A stretch of DNA of 16,686 nt from CAYGKP01 sp964350605 (GTDB taxonomy: Bacteria; Bacteroidota; Bacteroidia; Cytophagales; JAAEPT01), in assembly GCA_964350605.1 (NCBI GenBank), contig CAYGKP010000035.1:1-16686 (forward strand), written 5' to 3'. Under the pieces are notes generated by a model. The model made no database searches, was not told the DNA's origin, and saw only the letters and a list, made by a program, of their open reading frames with translations. A program made the position numbers and the translations under genes. Shown here in pieces: positions 1 to 6,888 of this stretch. Within the stretch, counting starts at the first letter, position 1. Each line of letters begins with the position of its first letter.

Positions 1-199
1 CACACAAGTTGTCTTCCACATCGCCCCCCGGAATGTCCAAGCCGGAACTGGTGAAAGAAAACGAGTCACTTTTGACCACCTCGAGGATATCCACCAGCGC
101 AAGTGGCGCCATCACCGAGGCGATGTCGTGAAAACCATCGGCACGGCGGCGCAGAATCTGCAAGCCGAGGTTCATCTTTGCGGGAGGGAACGCGATCAT
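1..199 (-). CDS. ispE: IspE, 4-diphosphocytidyl-2-C-methyl-D-erythritol kinase (5' part only)
   Basis: Cytosolic GHMP-family kinase that phosphorylates CDP-methylerythritol in the MEP route to isoprenoids. Reading the minus strand from the ATG at 199-197 gives 66 residues before the window edge. They begin MIAFPPAKMNLGLQILRRR and continue with DGFHDIASVM; this FPPAKxNLGLxIL...DGFHDI pattern is the characteristic IspE N-terminus (substrate-binding strand and loop). The C-terminal two thirds, including the GHMP ATP-binding loop, lie outside the window. No clear Shine-Dalgarno precedes the start, which is usual in Bacteroidota. The gene diverges from the sugar transferase at 298, with an AT-rich spacer that must hold both promoters. 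The family call is secure; completeness cannot be judged. Confidence 0.9.
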   Translation of the reverse strand, partial: MIAFPPAKMNLGLQILRRRADGFHDIASVMAPLALVDILEVVKSDSFSFTSSGLDIPGGDVEDNLC

Positions 200-297
200 G
201 GTCTGAAAATAAGCCCTGTATTATGATTTTTTGAAGATATTATTTGACGTTTCCTTTTACTCGACTTCCCTTCGTATCTTCTTCCTCCTTCTGATCT
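200..297. other. AT-rich divergent intergenic spacer
   Basis: This 98-bp spacer between the divergent ispE and pglC-like genes is the only sizeable non-coding stretch in the window. It is clearly more AT-rich than its surroundings, with a T-rich tract near 226-245 and a pyrimidine-rich run near 251-292 just before the GTG start at 298. It presumably carries promoters in both directions. I found TTTG at 243-246 and a loose TAnnTTTG-like TATCTTCT at 275-282, but their 28-bp spacing is longer than the roughly 19-21 bp expected for Bacteroidota promoters. I therefore do not call a specific promoter. Confidence 0.5.
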
Positions 298-924
298 GTG
301 ATCTACCGCCGCGTTGTGAAACGTCTGTTCGATTTTTTGGCCGCCTTAGTGCTGTCGGTGCTGCTCCTGCCCTTGGGCTTGGTGCTGGTACTGGTGGTGG
401 CGGTCGCCAATAACGGCAAGGTCTTCTACGTACAAAAGCGTCCGGGCCTCGGAGAACGCCCCTTTTCGCTCGTCAAGCTACGCACGATGCGCGACCCGTT
501 GGCGGGTGAAAACGAACACAGCGAAGCGCGCATCACCAAACTGGGCCGCTGGCTGCGCCGCACGGGTTTGGACGAACTGCCCCAGCTCCTCAACATTCTG
601 GTCGGCGACCTGAGTTTTGTGGGGCCCCGCCCCTTGCTTTCCGAGTACCTAGAACGCTATGCCCCCGCGGACCGCGTGCGCCACTCGGTGCGTCCTGGGT
701 TGACGGGCCTCGTTCAAGTCAGTGGGGGGAACCGATTGGCCTGGGTCGAGCGTTTCGACCTGGACCGACAGTACGTTGCACAACTCGGATTCAAACTGGA
801 CGTAAGCATTCTATGGCGGACGGCAACCCAACGCCTGGGCCGCCGTGCCCCCGAACCTCTTGTAAGCGAACCCTATTCTGCCCCTACCAAGCCCGCAAAC
901 ACCCCAACCTCACGTGAGCGATAA
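298..924 (+). CDS. PglC-like polyprenyl-phosphate phosphosugar transferase
   Basis: Small monotopic phosphoglycosyl transferase (bacterial sugar transferase family), 208 aa, that moves a sugar-1-phosphate from a UDP-sugar to undecaprenyl phosphate, the first membrane step of glycan assembly. Residues about 11-37 form the hydrophobic membrane-anchoring helix after VVKRLFD. Then follow VQKRPGLGERPFSLVKLRTM (45-64), LDELPQLLNILVGDLSFVGP (91-110) and RPGLTGLVQVSG (132-143). D92-E93 match the catalytic Asp-Glu dyad known for PglC. At this length it is the minimal PglC type, without the extra N-terminal helices of WbaP/WcaJ. The start is the GTG at 298; a later in-frame GTG at 316 is less likely because it would trim the conserved N-terminus. 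The stop lies inside the next gene (11-bp overlap), and the acetyltransferase and aminotransferase downstream suggest a diacetamido-sugar substrate (inference). Confidence 0.9.
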   Translation: MIYRRVVKRLFDFLAALVLSVLLLPLGLVLVLVVAVANNGKVFYVQKRPGLGERPFSLVKLRTMRDPLAGENEHSEARITKLGRWLRRTGLDELPQLLNILVGDLSFVGPRPLLSEYLERYAPADRVRHSVRPGLTGLVQVSGGNRLAWVERFDLDRQYVAQLGFKLDVSILWRTATQRLGRRAPEPLVSEPYSAPTKPANTPTSRER

Positions 925-1540
925 CGAGCAAATCCACGTCCTCTTGTATGGTGCTGGCGGCCACGCCCGAGTGGTGGCCGATTGCGTCACCGCGACCGAG
1001 CGCAAAGTGCTCGGCTTTTTCGACGACGACGAGGAACTCATCTCGATGAACGGCTGGGAAATTCTGGGTGAGTACGACGCGGAGTTCCACCCCAAGGTGC
1101 CCATGATCGTCACCATCGGCGATAACATGGCACGCAAGAAGGCCGTTTCACGGTCCGAACATCTGTACACCAGCGTGGTGCATCCGAGCGCGATTTTCTC
1201 GCCCTACGCACGGATCGACTACGGCTCGGTGGTAGTTCACGGCGCGATTGTGCAAAGCGGCGCCCGCATCGGCAAGCACGCGATCATCAACACTGGCGCA
1301 ACGATCGACCACGATTGCCAGATCGGCGACTTCTCGCACATCTCGCCTCAAGTCACCCTGTGTGGCGGCGTTTCGATCGGCGAGGGCACGCACGTGGGTG
1401 CAGGGGCGACAGTCATCCCCAACATTTCGATCGGCAAGTGGTGCGTCATTGGCGCAGGGGCGGTCATCACCCAGGACCTGGAAGACTATTCTTTCGTGGT
1501 CGGTGTGCCCGGGAAAGTGATTCGTAAGGTAGAACTCTAG
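914..1540 (+). CDS. PglD/NeuD-type sugar O/N-acetyltransferase
   Basis: Left-handed beta-helix acetyltransferase, 208 aa, that would acetylate the amino group of a UDP-4-amino-sugar (PglD type) or a sugar hydroxyl (NeuD type) using acetyl-CoA. An N-terminal Rossmann-like part opens with LLYGAGGHARVVAD (10-23). From about residue 88 there are hexapeptide repeats such as IGKHAI, IGDFSH, IGEGTH and IGKWCV. H133 in TIDHDCQIGDFSHI sits where PglD has its catalytic histidine, and the protein ends with the family's VPGKVIRK. The start is the GTG at 914, inside the end of the upstream gene, so translation is probably coupled. Placement between a PglC-like transferase and a PglE-like aminotransferase favours the PglD role. 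The family is secure; the exact substrate is inferred. Confidence 0.88.
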   Translation: MSDNEQIHVLLYGAGGHARVVADCVTATERKVLGFFDDDEELISMNGWEILGEYDAEFHPKVPMIVTIGDNMARKKAVSRSEHLYTSVVHPSAIFSPYARIDYGSVVVHGAIVQSGARIGKHAIINTGATIDHDCQIGDFSHISPQVTLCGGVSIGEGTHVGAGATVIPNISIGKWCVIGAGAVITQDLEDYSFVVGVPGKVIRKVEL

Positions 1541-1560
1541 GACGCTCGCGATCTTTGGGC

Positions 1561-2655
1561 GTGACCCGCATCTTTCTCAGCCCGCCACAAGAGGCGCCCA
1601 ACGAACGTCCCTACCTGCACGCGGTGCTCGACTCGGGTTATCCCGCGCCCGGCGGCCCCGAAGTGCGCCGCTTTGAAAGCGCTCTCGCCCGTACGACGGG
1701 CAGCCCCTATGTGGCCTGCTTCAACACCGGCACGGCAGCCTTGCATTTGGCCCTGCGGGTGCTCGGCATCGGGCCAGGCGATGAAGTCTTATGTTCCTCC
1801 TGGACCTTTGTCGCCGGGGCGAATGTAATTCGGTACCTGGGTGCCACCCCCGTTTTTCTAGACAGCGAACCACGCACCTGGAACCTTGACCCCAAGCTGC
1901 TGGAGCAAGCCCTCACGGAGCGAAAGCCGAAAGCCCTGCTCCTCACCCACCTCTACGGCCGCCCGGCGGACATGGACGCCATCCTACCACTGCTGGCGAA
2001 ACACAACGTGCCCCTGGTCGAAGATGCCGCCGAAGCCCTCGGCGCGACCTATGAGGGAAAAGCCCTGGGCACCTTCGGGACGGTGGGCGTGCTCTCGTTT
2101 AACGGGAACAAAATCATCAGTGCCTCGGGCGGTGGGGCCCTGCTCTCTGCCGACGAGACGTTGGTCCAAAAGGCTCGCTTTTTAGGGGCACAGGCCAAGG
2201 AGGATGCGCCGCATTACGAGCACACCGAGCTGGGCTACAACTACCAAATGAGCAGCCTATTGGCGGCCGTCGGACGGGCCCAATTGCAAACGCTGGAAGA
2301 ACGACTCGAGAAGCGAAAGGCGGTCAACACCACCTATCGCGCGCTGTTGAACGAGCACCCGACCCTCGCCTTCCCCGACCCGCTTTCGGGCGAGAATCAT
2401 TGGCTCACGACCCTCCTACTTCCCACCCAAGCCTTGCGCGAGAAAGTCCGTTTCGAGCTCAGCGAAGCAGAGATCGAATCGCGGCCCTTGTGGAAACCCA
2501 TGCACCTGCAACCGCTCTACCGCGACGCACCAAAGTACATCACGGGCGCGAGCGGCCAGTTGTTCGAACGGGGCTTGTGCCTACCCTCCGGTCCTGAGTT
2601 GACCGGGGATCAGGTGGAGGAAATCGCTGGCGTGATCCGCGGCGCGCTAGACTAA
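1561..2655 (+). CDS. DegT/DnrJ/EryC1/StrS PLP aminotransferase, PglE-like
   Basis: PLP-dependent sugar aminotransferase of the DegT fold, 364 aa, expected to convert a UDP-4-keto-6-deoxy-sugar to the 4-amino sugar with glutamate as donor. It starts MTRIFLSPPQ, the usual PglE-type opening. FNTGTAALHLAL (54-65) is the cofactor phosphate loop and VEDAAEALGATY (153-164) carries the aspartate that pairs with the pyridine nitrogen. FNGNKII puts the Schiff-base lysine at K184, and GYNYQMS (225-231) is the conserved Asn-containing motif. I prefer the GTG at 1561; an in-frame TTG at 1555 would add two residues. The start is 20 bp after pglD. The dehydratase that would supply the substrate (PglF type) is not in the window. 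The stop (2653-2655) abuts the fabI stop on the other strand. Confidence 0.9.
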   Translation: MTRIFLSPPQEAPNERPYLHAVLDSGYPAPGGPEVRRFESALARTTGSPYVACFNTGTAALHLALRVLGIGPGDEVLCSSWTFVAGANVIRYLGATPVFLDSEPRTWNLDPKLLEQALTERKPKALLLTHLYGRPADMDAILPLLAKHNVPLVEDAAEALGATYEGKALGTFGTVGVLSFNGNKIISASGGGALLSADETLVQKARFLGAQAKEDAPHYEHTELGYNYQMSSLLAAVGRAQLQTLEERLEKRKAVNTTYRALLNEHPTLAFPDPLSGENHWLTTLLLPTQALREKVRFELSEAEIESRPLWKPMHLQPLYRDAPKYITGASGQLFERGLCLPSGPELTGDQVEEIAGVIRGALD

Positions 2656-3477
2656 CTAGCTGTTCGACTTCTCGATCATTGCGATCATCTCCTCGGTAAT
2701 GCCCGTGGAGGAGAAGCCGCCGTCGCTCATCAGGTTCTGCATGGTGAACCGACGGGTCAGGTCCGAGAAGAGCATCACGCACAGGTTCGCGCAATCCTCA
2801 GCGGTCGCGTTACCCAGGGGACTCATCATTTCAGCGAACTGCATGAAGGCGTTGAAGCCTGTGATGCCCTTTCCAGCCGTGGTCACCGTTGGCGACTGGC
2901 TGATGGTGTTCACCCGGACGTTCTTCATTTTTCCGAGGCGGTAGCCGTAGCTGCGCGCGATGGATTCGAGGGCGGCCTTGGCCTGAGCCATGTCGCAGTA
3001 ATCGGGGAACGCACGTTGCGCAGCGATGTAGGAGAGGCCAACAATCGAACCCCACTCGGCCAGGGCATCCTTCTGTTCGGCGACCTGCATGATCTTGTGG
3101 AACGAAATGGCCGAGATGTCCATCGTCTTGAGGAAGTCGTCGTACTTCATCTCGCCGTAGTGACGCTTTTTGCGCACGTTGGGGCTCATTCCGATGGAAT
3201 GGAGAATGAAGTCAAGCTTACCGCCCAGGTGGGCTTGGGCCTCGTCGATCAGCTTTTCGAGGTCTTCGACCGAAGTGGCATCAGCGGCGATGATGGGGCT
3301 GCCAGTCTTCTCACCCAGGGCGTTAAGGGCACCCATGCGCAAGGCAATGGGGGCGTTCGAGAGGACAAATTTTCCGCCTTCGGCGTGGACCTGCTCAGCC
3401 ACTTCCCATGCGATGGATGATTCGTCGAGTGCGCCGAAGATGATGCCGCGTTTGCCGCTGAGGAGTCCGTAAGCCAT
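2656..3477 (-). CDS. fabI: FabI, NAD(P)H-dependent enoyl-ACP reductase
   Basis: Cytosolic short-chain dehydrogenase that reduces trans-2-enoyl-ACP in the last step of each fatty-acid elongation round; this class is the usual triclosan target. The 273-aa protein opens MAYGLLSGKRGIIFGALDES, with the FabI-type nucleotide-binding loop. It has the FabI catalytic spacing Y150, Y160, K167 in SYIAAQRAFPDYCDMAQAK (149-167), and RVNTISQSPTVTTAG (188-202) in the substrate-binding region. The C-terminal block MSPLGNATAEDCANL plus FTMQNLMSDGGFSSTGI is typical of Bacteroidota FabI. Length is normal. It lies 41 bp downstream of recN on the same strand and may be the last gene of that run, although a possible -7 element (TAGTTTAG) sits in the gap. 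Its stop directly abuts the convergent aminotransferase stop, leaving no room for a terminator between them. Confidence 0.96.
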   Translation of the reverse strand: MAYGLLSGKRGIIFGALDESSIAWEVAEQVHAEGGKFVLSNAPIALRMGALNALGEKTGSPIIAADATSVEDLEKLIDEAQAHLGGKLDFILHSIGMSPNVRKKRHYGEMKYDDFLKTMDISAISFHKIMQVAEQKDALAEWGSIVGLSYIAAQRAFPDYCDMAQAKAALESIARSYGYRLGKMKNVRVNTISQSPTVTTAGKGITGFNAFMQFAEMMSPLGNATAEDCANLCVMLFSDLTRRFTMQNLMSDGGFSSTGITEEMIAMIEKSNS

Positions 3478-3500
3478 GATGGTTGTGTTGGTTAGGGCCG

Positions 3501-3508
3501 CTAAACTA
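3501..3508 (-). promoter_or_regulatory. Possible -7 element upstream of fabI
   Basis: On the minus strand this reads TAGTTTAG, one mismatch from the Bacteroidota sigma-A -7 consensus TAnnTTTG, and ends 23 nt before the fabI ATG. No TTTG -33 box is visible at the expected distance. It is weak support for a separate fabI promoter in the recN-fabI gap. Confidence 0.2.
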
Positions 3509-3518
3509 CGATTTTCCG

Positions 3519-5174
3519 CTAGGAGACACCGAGCAGTTCGCGGGCACTTTGCCGCGCGGAGTCCGAGGGGTACGATCCGGCGATCATCCCGGCGAGGGCT
3601 TCGATGCGCTCGGACTCGCTCAGCACGCGCAGGTGACTGGCCGTGCGCTCGTTGCTGTGGTCTTTGTAGACGAGCAAATGCGCCTCGGCACGCGCCGCAA
3701 TTTGGGGCAGGTGCGTAATGGAAATGACCTGGTGCCCCTCGCCCATCTGGCGCATGGCCTCGCCCATGGTGCGGGCCACCTGGCCGGAAATGCCCGTGTC
3801 GATCTCGTCGAAAAGAAGGGTGGGGCGCGCCGTTCGTTCAGCGAGGCCGCCTTTGAGGGCGAACATCAGGCGAGAGAATTCCCCGCCGGACGCCACCTTT
3901 CCAAGCGGCGCGGGGGCGATGCCTTTGTTCGCGCTGAAGAGAAATGAAATCGCGTCGATGCCCGATTCCTGGGGTTCGCCCTTCTCCAACGTGATTTCAA
4001 ATTGGCCCTCGGGCATCCCCAGTTCGCGGATGCGCAAGACAACGTCTTCCTGCAACGGCCCCACGGCGGCGGCGCGCTTCTGGTGGAGAGCCTCACCTGC
4101 TTTCATGGCCTCGGCCAGCGCGGCGGCCACGGCCTTTTCTTTTGTGGTAATGGCGCTGTCTAGGTCCTCGACCTCCGCGACCTCGGAGCGCAGGTGATCG
4201 CGCAGTTCAATGAGTTCGGCGACCGATCCGGTCCCGTGTTTCTTGTGCAAGCGGAAGAGCTTATCCATCACTTCCTGCACCTCTTGCAGCCTCCCTGGAT
4301 TGCCCTCGACCCCTTGCCCTTCGCTGTCAATCTCGCGGCTCAAGTCTTTGAGTTCTTCGAGCAGCGAATCCAGGCGATGGCGCAGCTTCTCATACGTCGG
4401 CCCGAAGTCGGCAATGGACGCAAGCGAGCTCAAGGCCTCGTACAAAATAGGTTCGGCGGCGACTTCTCCCTCGCTAATCAATCCAGCGGCGCGCTGCAAT
4501 TGTTCGGCGATTTGCTCGGCATGGGCCAGGGTTTGTTGCTCGGTTTCCAGGGCCGTTTCGTCCAGTTGGTCGAGGGGCGTTTCCTCCAACTCTTTCAACT
4601 GAAACTTCTGATAATCAAGCTCCTGCTGACTGGCCGCCGACCGCCCTTTCAGCGAGTTCAACTCGCGGGTTCGTTCTTTCCAGGTGTGGTGGGCACTCGC
4701 GTACGCAGTCCGCTCGGCCAAGTTGCTCGACCACGCATCGAGGACCAAGCGCTGAAAATCTTCCTTCCCGATTAGCAGCGTTTGGTGCTGGGAATGGATG
4801 TCCACCAACCGATCCCCCAGCGGACGCAAGGCATCCAAGCGCACGGGGCTATCATTCACGAAGGCCCGGCTGCGGCCATCGGTCCCAATTTCGCGGCGCA
4901 GAATCGTGCGGTCTGCGTAGTCCAACTCCAACTCGTCGAATAAGTCCTTCAGATCGTAGGCCCGCACTTCAAACTCGCCTTCCACCACGCACTTGCGGTC
5001 GGGGTTGAGCAGGGCCTTCGTGTCGGCACGCTGGCCCAAGAGCAAGCCAATTGCCCCGAGCAAAATCGACTTTCCTGCCCCAGTCTCGCCAGTAATGGCA
5101 TTGAAGCCCGGGTGCAGATCGAGTTCCAGTTCCTCGATGAGCGCGTAGTTGCGAACCGATAGGCGGGCGAGCAT
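3519..5174 (-). CDS. recN: RecN, DNA repair SMC-like ATPase
   Basis: SMC-family ATPase that helps hold and repair DNA double-strand breaks together with RecA. The 551-aa length is normal. The N-terminal head carries the Walker A motif GETGAGKS (29-36) and the Q-loop in DIHSQHQT (125-132). The middle, roughly 150-375, is rich in Glu, Leu, Gln and Lys and should form the coiled-coil arms. The C-terminal head has the ABC signature ASGGEFSRLM (428-437), Walker B TLLFDEIDTG (452-461) and the switch histidine H488 in THLPQIAA. The ATG at 5174 is only 2 bp past the stop of the upstream 71-aa gene, so translation is likely coupled. It ends in TAG. No oddities seen. Confidence 0.96.
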   Translation of the reverse strand: MLARLSVRNYALIEELELDLHPGFNAITGETGAGKSILLGAIGLLLGQRADTKALLNPDRKCVVEGEFEVRAYDLKDLFDELELDYADRTILRREIGTDGRSRAFVNDSPVRLDALRPLGDRLVDIHSQHQTLLIGKEDFQRLVLDAWSSNLAERTAYASAHHTWKERTRELNSLKGRSAASQQELDYQKFQLKELEETPLDQLDETALETEQQTLAHAEQIAEQLQRAAGLISEGEVAAEPILYEALSSLASIADFGPTYEKLRHRLDSLLEELKDLSREIDSEGQGVEGNPGRLQEVQEVMDKLFRLHKKHGTGSVAELIELRDHLRSEVAEVEDLDSAITTKEKAVAAALAEAMKAGEALHQKRAAAVGPLQEDVVLRIRELGMPEGQFEITLEKGEPQESGIDAISFLFSANKGIAPAPLGKVASGGEFSRLMFALKGGLAERTARPTLLFDEIDTGISGQVARTMGEAMRQMGEGHQVISITHLPQIAARAEAHLLVYKDHSNERTASHLRVLSESERIEALAGMIAGSYPSDSARQSARELLGVS

Positions 5175-5176
5175 GG

Positions 5177-5392
5177 CTAGCGGTCGAGGATCAGTTCAAG
5201 GATGTCCGCCTGGGCAAAGCGGTGGCGGTGAAAACGCAAGTCGCGCAGTTCCAGCTTTTCGTTGTCGGCCTTCCGAAGCACCCCAAAGTAGGTGTGCCCA
5301 TCGCGCAGCACCACGTGAAGCGATTGCCCAACGAAGCCCGCCAGCCGCGTGGAAAACTTGTCGGAAGTGATGCGTTCAAGGCGCTTGCCCAT
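5177..5392 (-). CDS. 71-aa protein, candidate Sm-like (LSm/Hfq-type) fold
   Basis: I do not recognise this as a named family. The 71-aa product is basic (many Arg, Lys and His). Residues 26-50 follow the Sm1 pattern closely: HVVLRDGHTYFGVLRKADNE then KLELRDL, i.e. hydrophobic-x-L-x-D-G-x-x-Y-x-G-x-L...D....L-x-L. RFHRHRFAQADILELIL (53-69) could supply the two short strands of an Sm2 region. About 20 N-terminal residues would form the helix that usually precedes the Sm barrel. If so, it would be a small RNA-binding ring protein, but this is inference from pattern only. It has its own perfect TAnnTTTG element (5397-5404) and is followed 2 bp later by recN. That it is coding is supported by clean packing between neighbours and the absence of a better frame. 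Confidence 0.72.
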   Translation of the reverse strand: MGKRLERITSDKFSTRLAGFVGQSLHVVLRDGHTYFGVLRKADNEKLELRDLRFHRHRFAQADILELILDR

Positions 5393-5396
5393 GGGG

Positions 5397-5404
5397 CAAA
5401 AGTA
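5397..5404 (-). promoter_or_regulatory. Candidate -7 promoter element (TACTTTTG)
   Basis: The minus strand reads TACTTTTG, a full match to the Bacteroidota -7 consensus TAnnTTTG, four bases before the ATG of the 71-aa gene. A start about 5-7 nt downstream would give an almost leaderless transcript. No TTTG -33 element is visible 19-21 bp upstream, so it may be a chance match. Confidence 0.3.
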
Positions 5405-5416
5405 CGAAGGCCGCAG

Positions 5417-5974
5417 CTAGGGAATCGGCACGATGTCGCCGTCGTCCTCCACTTGGTAGGTGAGTTGCAGCGCCGTGCTGTCGGCCACCCCACCGCTGGG
5501 GCATTTGCCAGTCACGCGAACTTGAGTCAAGTAAATCCGCCAGCCACGGTCGCCAGTCAACAACCGCTGCTGGTAGCCACCACAAGCCTCCTTGGCATAC
5601 GAGTCGATCATCAAGGTATCGATCAAGCCGCCATCGTTCTTCTCGGTCATCAGCCAGGTCTGGTCCCAGCCCTCTTTTCCCTCGATTTCCAGGTGGTAAT
5701 AGTTGATCGTGAGCGAATCATTGAGCGGTTCGCTGCCTACCAAGGCGCACTTGAACGCCTCGCCGCCGCTTCCGCCATTCTGGCCCACGGCCCACAAAAT
5801 TTGCACGGTCCGCGACGAATCCAACCAGCCGTCAACCGTTTGTTCGTCTTTGTTCGTGGAAAGCTCAAAACCCAAATGTTCCCCAGCAGTTGAGGCATCG
5901 TCCACCGCGTCGGTCTCGCCGCTCGAACCACAAGCAACCAGGAGCACTGCCAAGGGGAGAAACAGGTACTTCAT
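5417..5974 (-). CDS. Uncharacterised lipoprotein
   Basis: I do not recognise the family. The 185-aa protein begins MKYLFLPLAVLLVACGSSGE: a short basic start, a hydrophobic stretch and a lipobox LVAC, with the lipidated cysteine at C15 followed by GSSGETD, a flexible acidic linker often seen on outer-membrane lipoproteins. The mature part is acidic and looks beta-rich, with several further cysteines (for example in FKCALVG, KEACGGY and GKCPSGG) that could form disulfides in the periplasm. Its ATG overlaps the stop of the upstream DUF4835 gene as ATGA (5971-5974), so the two are translationally coupled and may act together at the cell envelope (inference). It is followed after 24 bp by the 71-aa gene. 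Confidence 0.82.
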   Translation of the reverse strand: MKYLFLPLAVLLVACGSSGETDAVDDASTAGEHLGFELSTNKDEQTVDGWLDSSRTVQILWAVGQNGGSGGEAFKCALVGSEPLNDSLTINYYHLEIEGKEGWDQTWLMTEKNDGGLIDTLMIDSYAKEACGGYQQRLLTGDRGWRIYLTQVRVTGKCPSGGVADSTALQLTYQVEDDGDIVPIP

Positions 5975-6888
5975 TTCAGGATGCGTTGGTAGGTCTCTGT
6001 ATTAGTGGGGTCCATGCTTCGGAGCAAATCGAAGGCTTGTTGCTTTTGGGGCCGCTCTCCGACCGAGAACACCCCCGCCAACTCATCCTTCTTAGCCAGA
6101 AAGAAAGAAGAATATACAACACTGACCGGAACTTTCGCCCGCGTTTGCTGGACGAGTTGCAAGGCCTCCAGAATGGTCTCGCGGCCTTTCGCAGGGTCAA
6201 GCAGGAAGGCATCCATCCCTTTTCGATGGTAGGTGTACATGGCCCGGCGGAACGGCTCGAACTGGGTATTGTTCAGATTGTCAGACATCCAATAGCGGTT
6301 GAAGTCGTCACCCGTCGAACTCCACCCAGCACCCGAAGACCCCTGCGCAGCGTTGACCACTTGGAATAACTTGTCGATGTACGGCTGGCCACCCAGCTCG
6401 GAAAACGAGTCGTAGTCGTAGGCCAGAATCAGGTAGGCGTAGTAGGCCAACAGTTGGGTGATCTCCGAGGTATAGGTGTTGTCGTTGTAGATCAGCGGCT
6501 GGCCGGGCAAGTAGTCGAAGCGAACCTCGCGATCCACAAACGTGACAAGGGGCGTTTGGTGATCGACCCCGTAGACCGGGCGGCTGCTTTGCACCAACAC
6601 ATTTCCCGAGAATTGGCCCAGCACGGGCATATTGGTCAGGGTGATGAGGATGGCTCCCTCAATGCGCTCCTCTGGCTCGTACTCGTCGTTCGTCCAGCGG
6701 CGGGTGTTGATGAACTGGTTGAACACCTGCTCCATCTCGCGAAAGATTTGACGCTCCTGGGTTTGCACCTGCTCGGCATCGATGCGCAGTTGAATGTTCA
6801 ATTCCTGCGCACGGGCAAGCGGACCCATCCCCACTAGGAAGAGCGCGAGCAGCAGCAGTTTAGACCAGTTCCAGTTCAGCGAGGGCAT
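5971..6888 (-). CDS. DUF4835 family secreted protein
   Basis: Periplasmic or envelope protein of the Bacteroidota-specific DUF4835 family; from memory, some annotation sets label members PorD and link them to type IX secretion, but I cannot confirm a function. The 305-aa protein starts with a signal peptide (KLLLLALFLVGMGPLARAQ, residues 10-28) and mature QELNIQLRID, the family's typical opening. Diagnostic blocks are NVLVQSSRPVYG, FDYLPGQPLIYNDNTYTS, YDYDSFSELGG, NAAQGSSGAGW and ALYTYHRKGMD. The frame stays open up to 6984, but only the ATG at 6888 gives a proper signal peptide. That start lies inside the end of coaB (29-bp overlap). It sits next to BamD and the OstA-like protein in the same run, fitting an envelope role. 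Confidence 0.9.
   Translation of the reverse strand: MPSLNWNWSKLLLLALFLVGMGPLARAQELNIQLRIDAEQVQTQERQIFREMEQVFNQFINTRRWTNDEYEPEERIEGAILITLTNMPVLGQFSGNVLVQSSRPVYGVDHQTPLVTFVDREVRFDYLPGQPLIYNDNTYTSEITQLLAYYAYLILAYDYDSFSELGGQPYIDKLFQVVNAAQGSSGAGWSSTGDDFNRYWMSDNLNNTQFEPFRRAMYTYHRKGMDAFLLDPAKGRETILEALQLVQQTRAKVPVSVVYSSFFLAKKDELAGVFSVGERPQKQQAFDLLRSMDPTNTETYQRILK

Noticed and set aside
243..282. TTTG ... TATCTTCT as the promoter of the sugar genes
   Set aside because: The spacing between the two elements is 28 bp rather than about 19-21, and the second element has only a partial match.
231..413. Plus-strand 60-codon frame at the left end
   Set aside because: It overlaps the pglC-like gene in another frame, and its translation becomes low-complexity Gly/Ala, with no support as a protein.
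1555..1560. TTG at 1555 as the start of the aminotransferase
   Set aside because: The GTG at 1561 gives the typical family N-terminus and matches the GTG starts of the two genes before it. TTG would add two residues without support.
5222..5893. Plus-strand open frame of 223 codons opposite the lipoprotein and the 71-aa gene
   Set aside because: The minus-strand genes have signal peptide, lipobox, an Sm1-like motif and tight operon packing. The plus-strand frame has no domain and crosses the boundaries of two genes.
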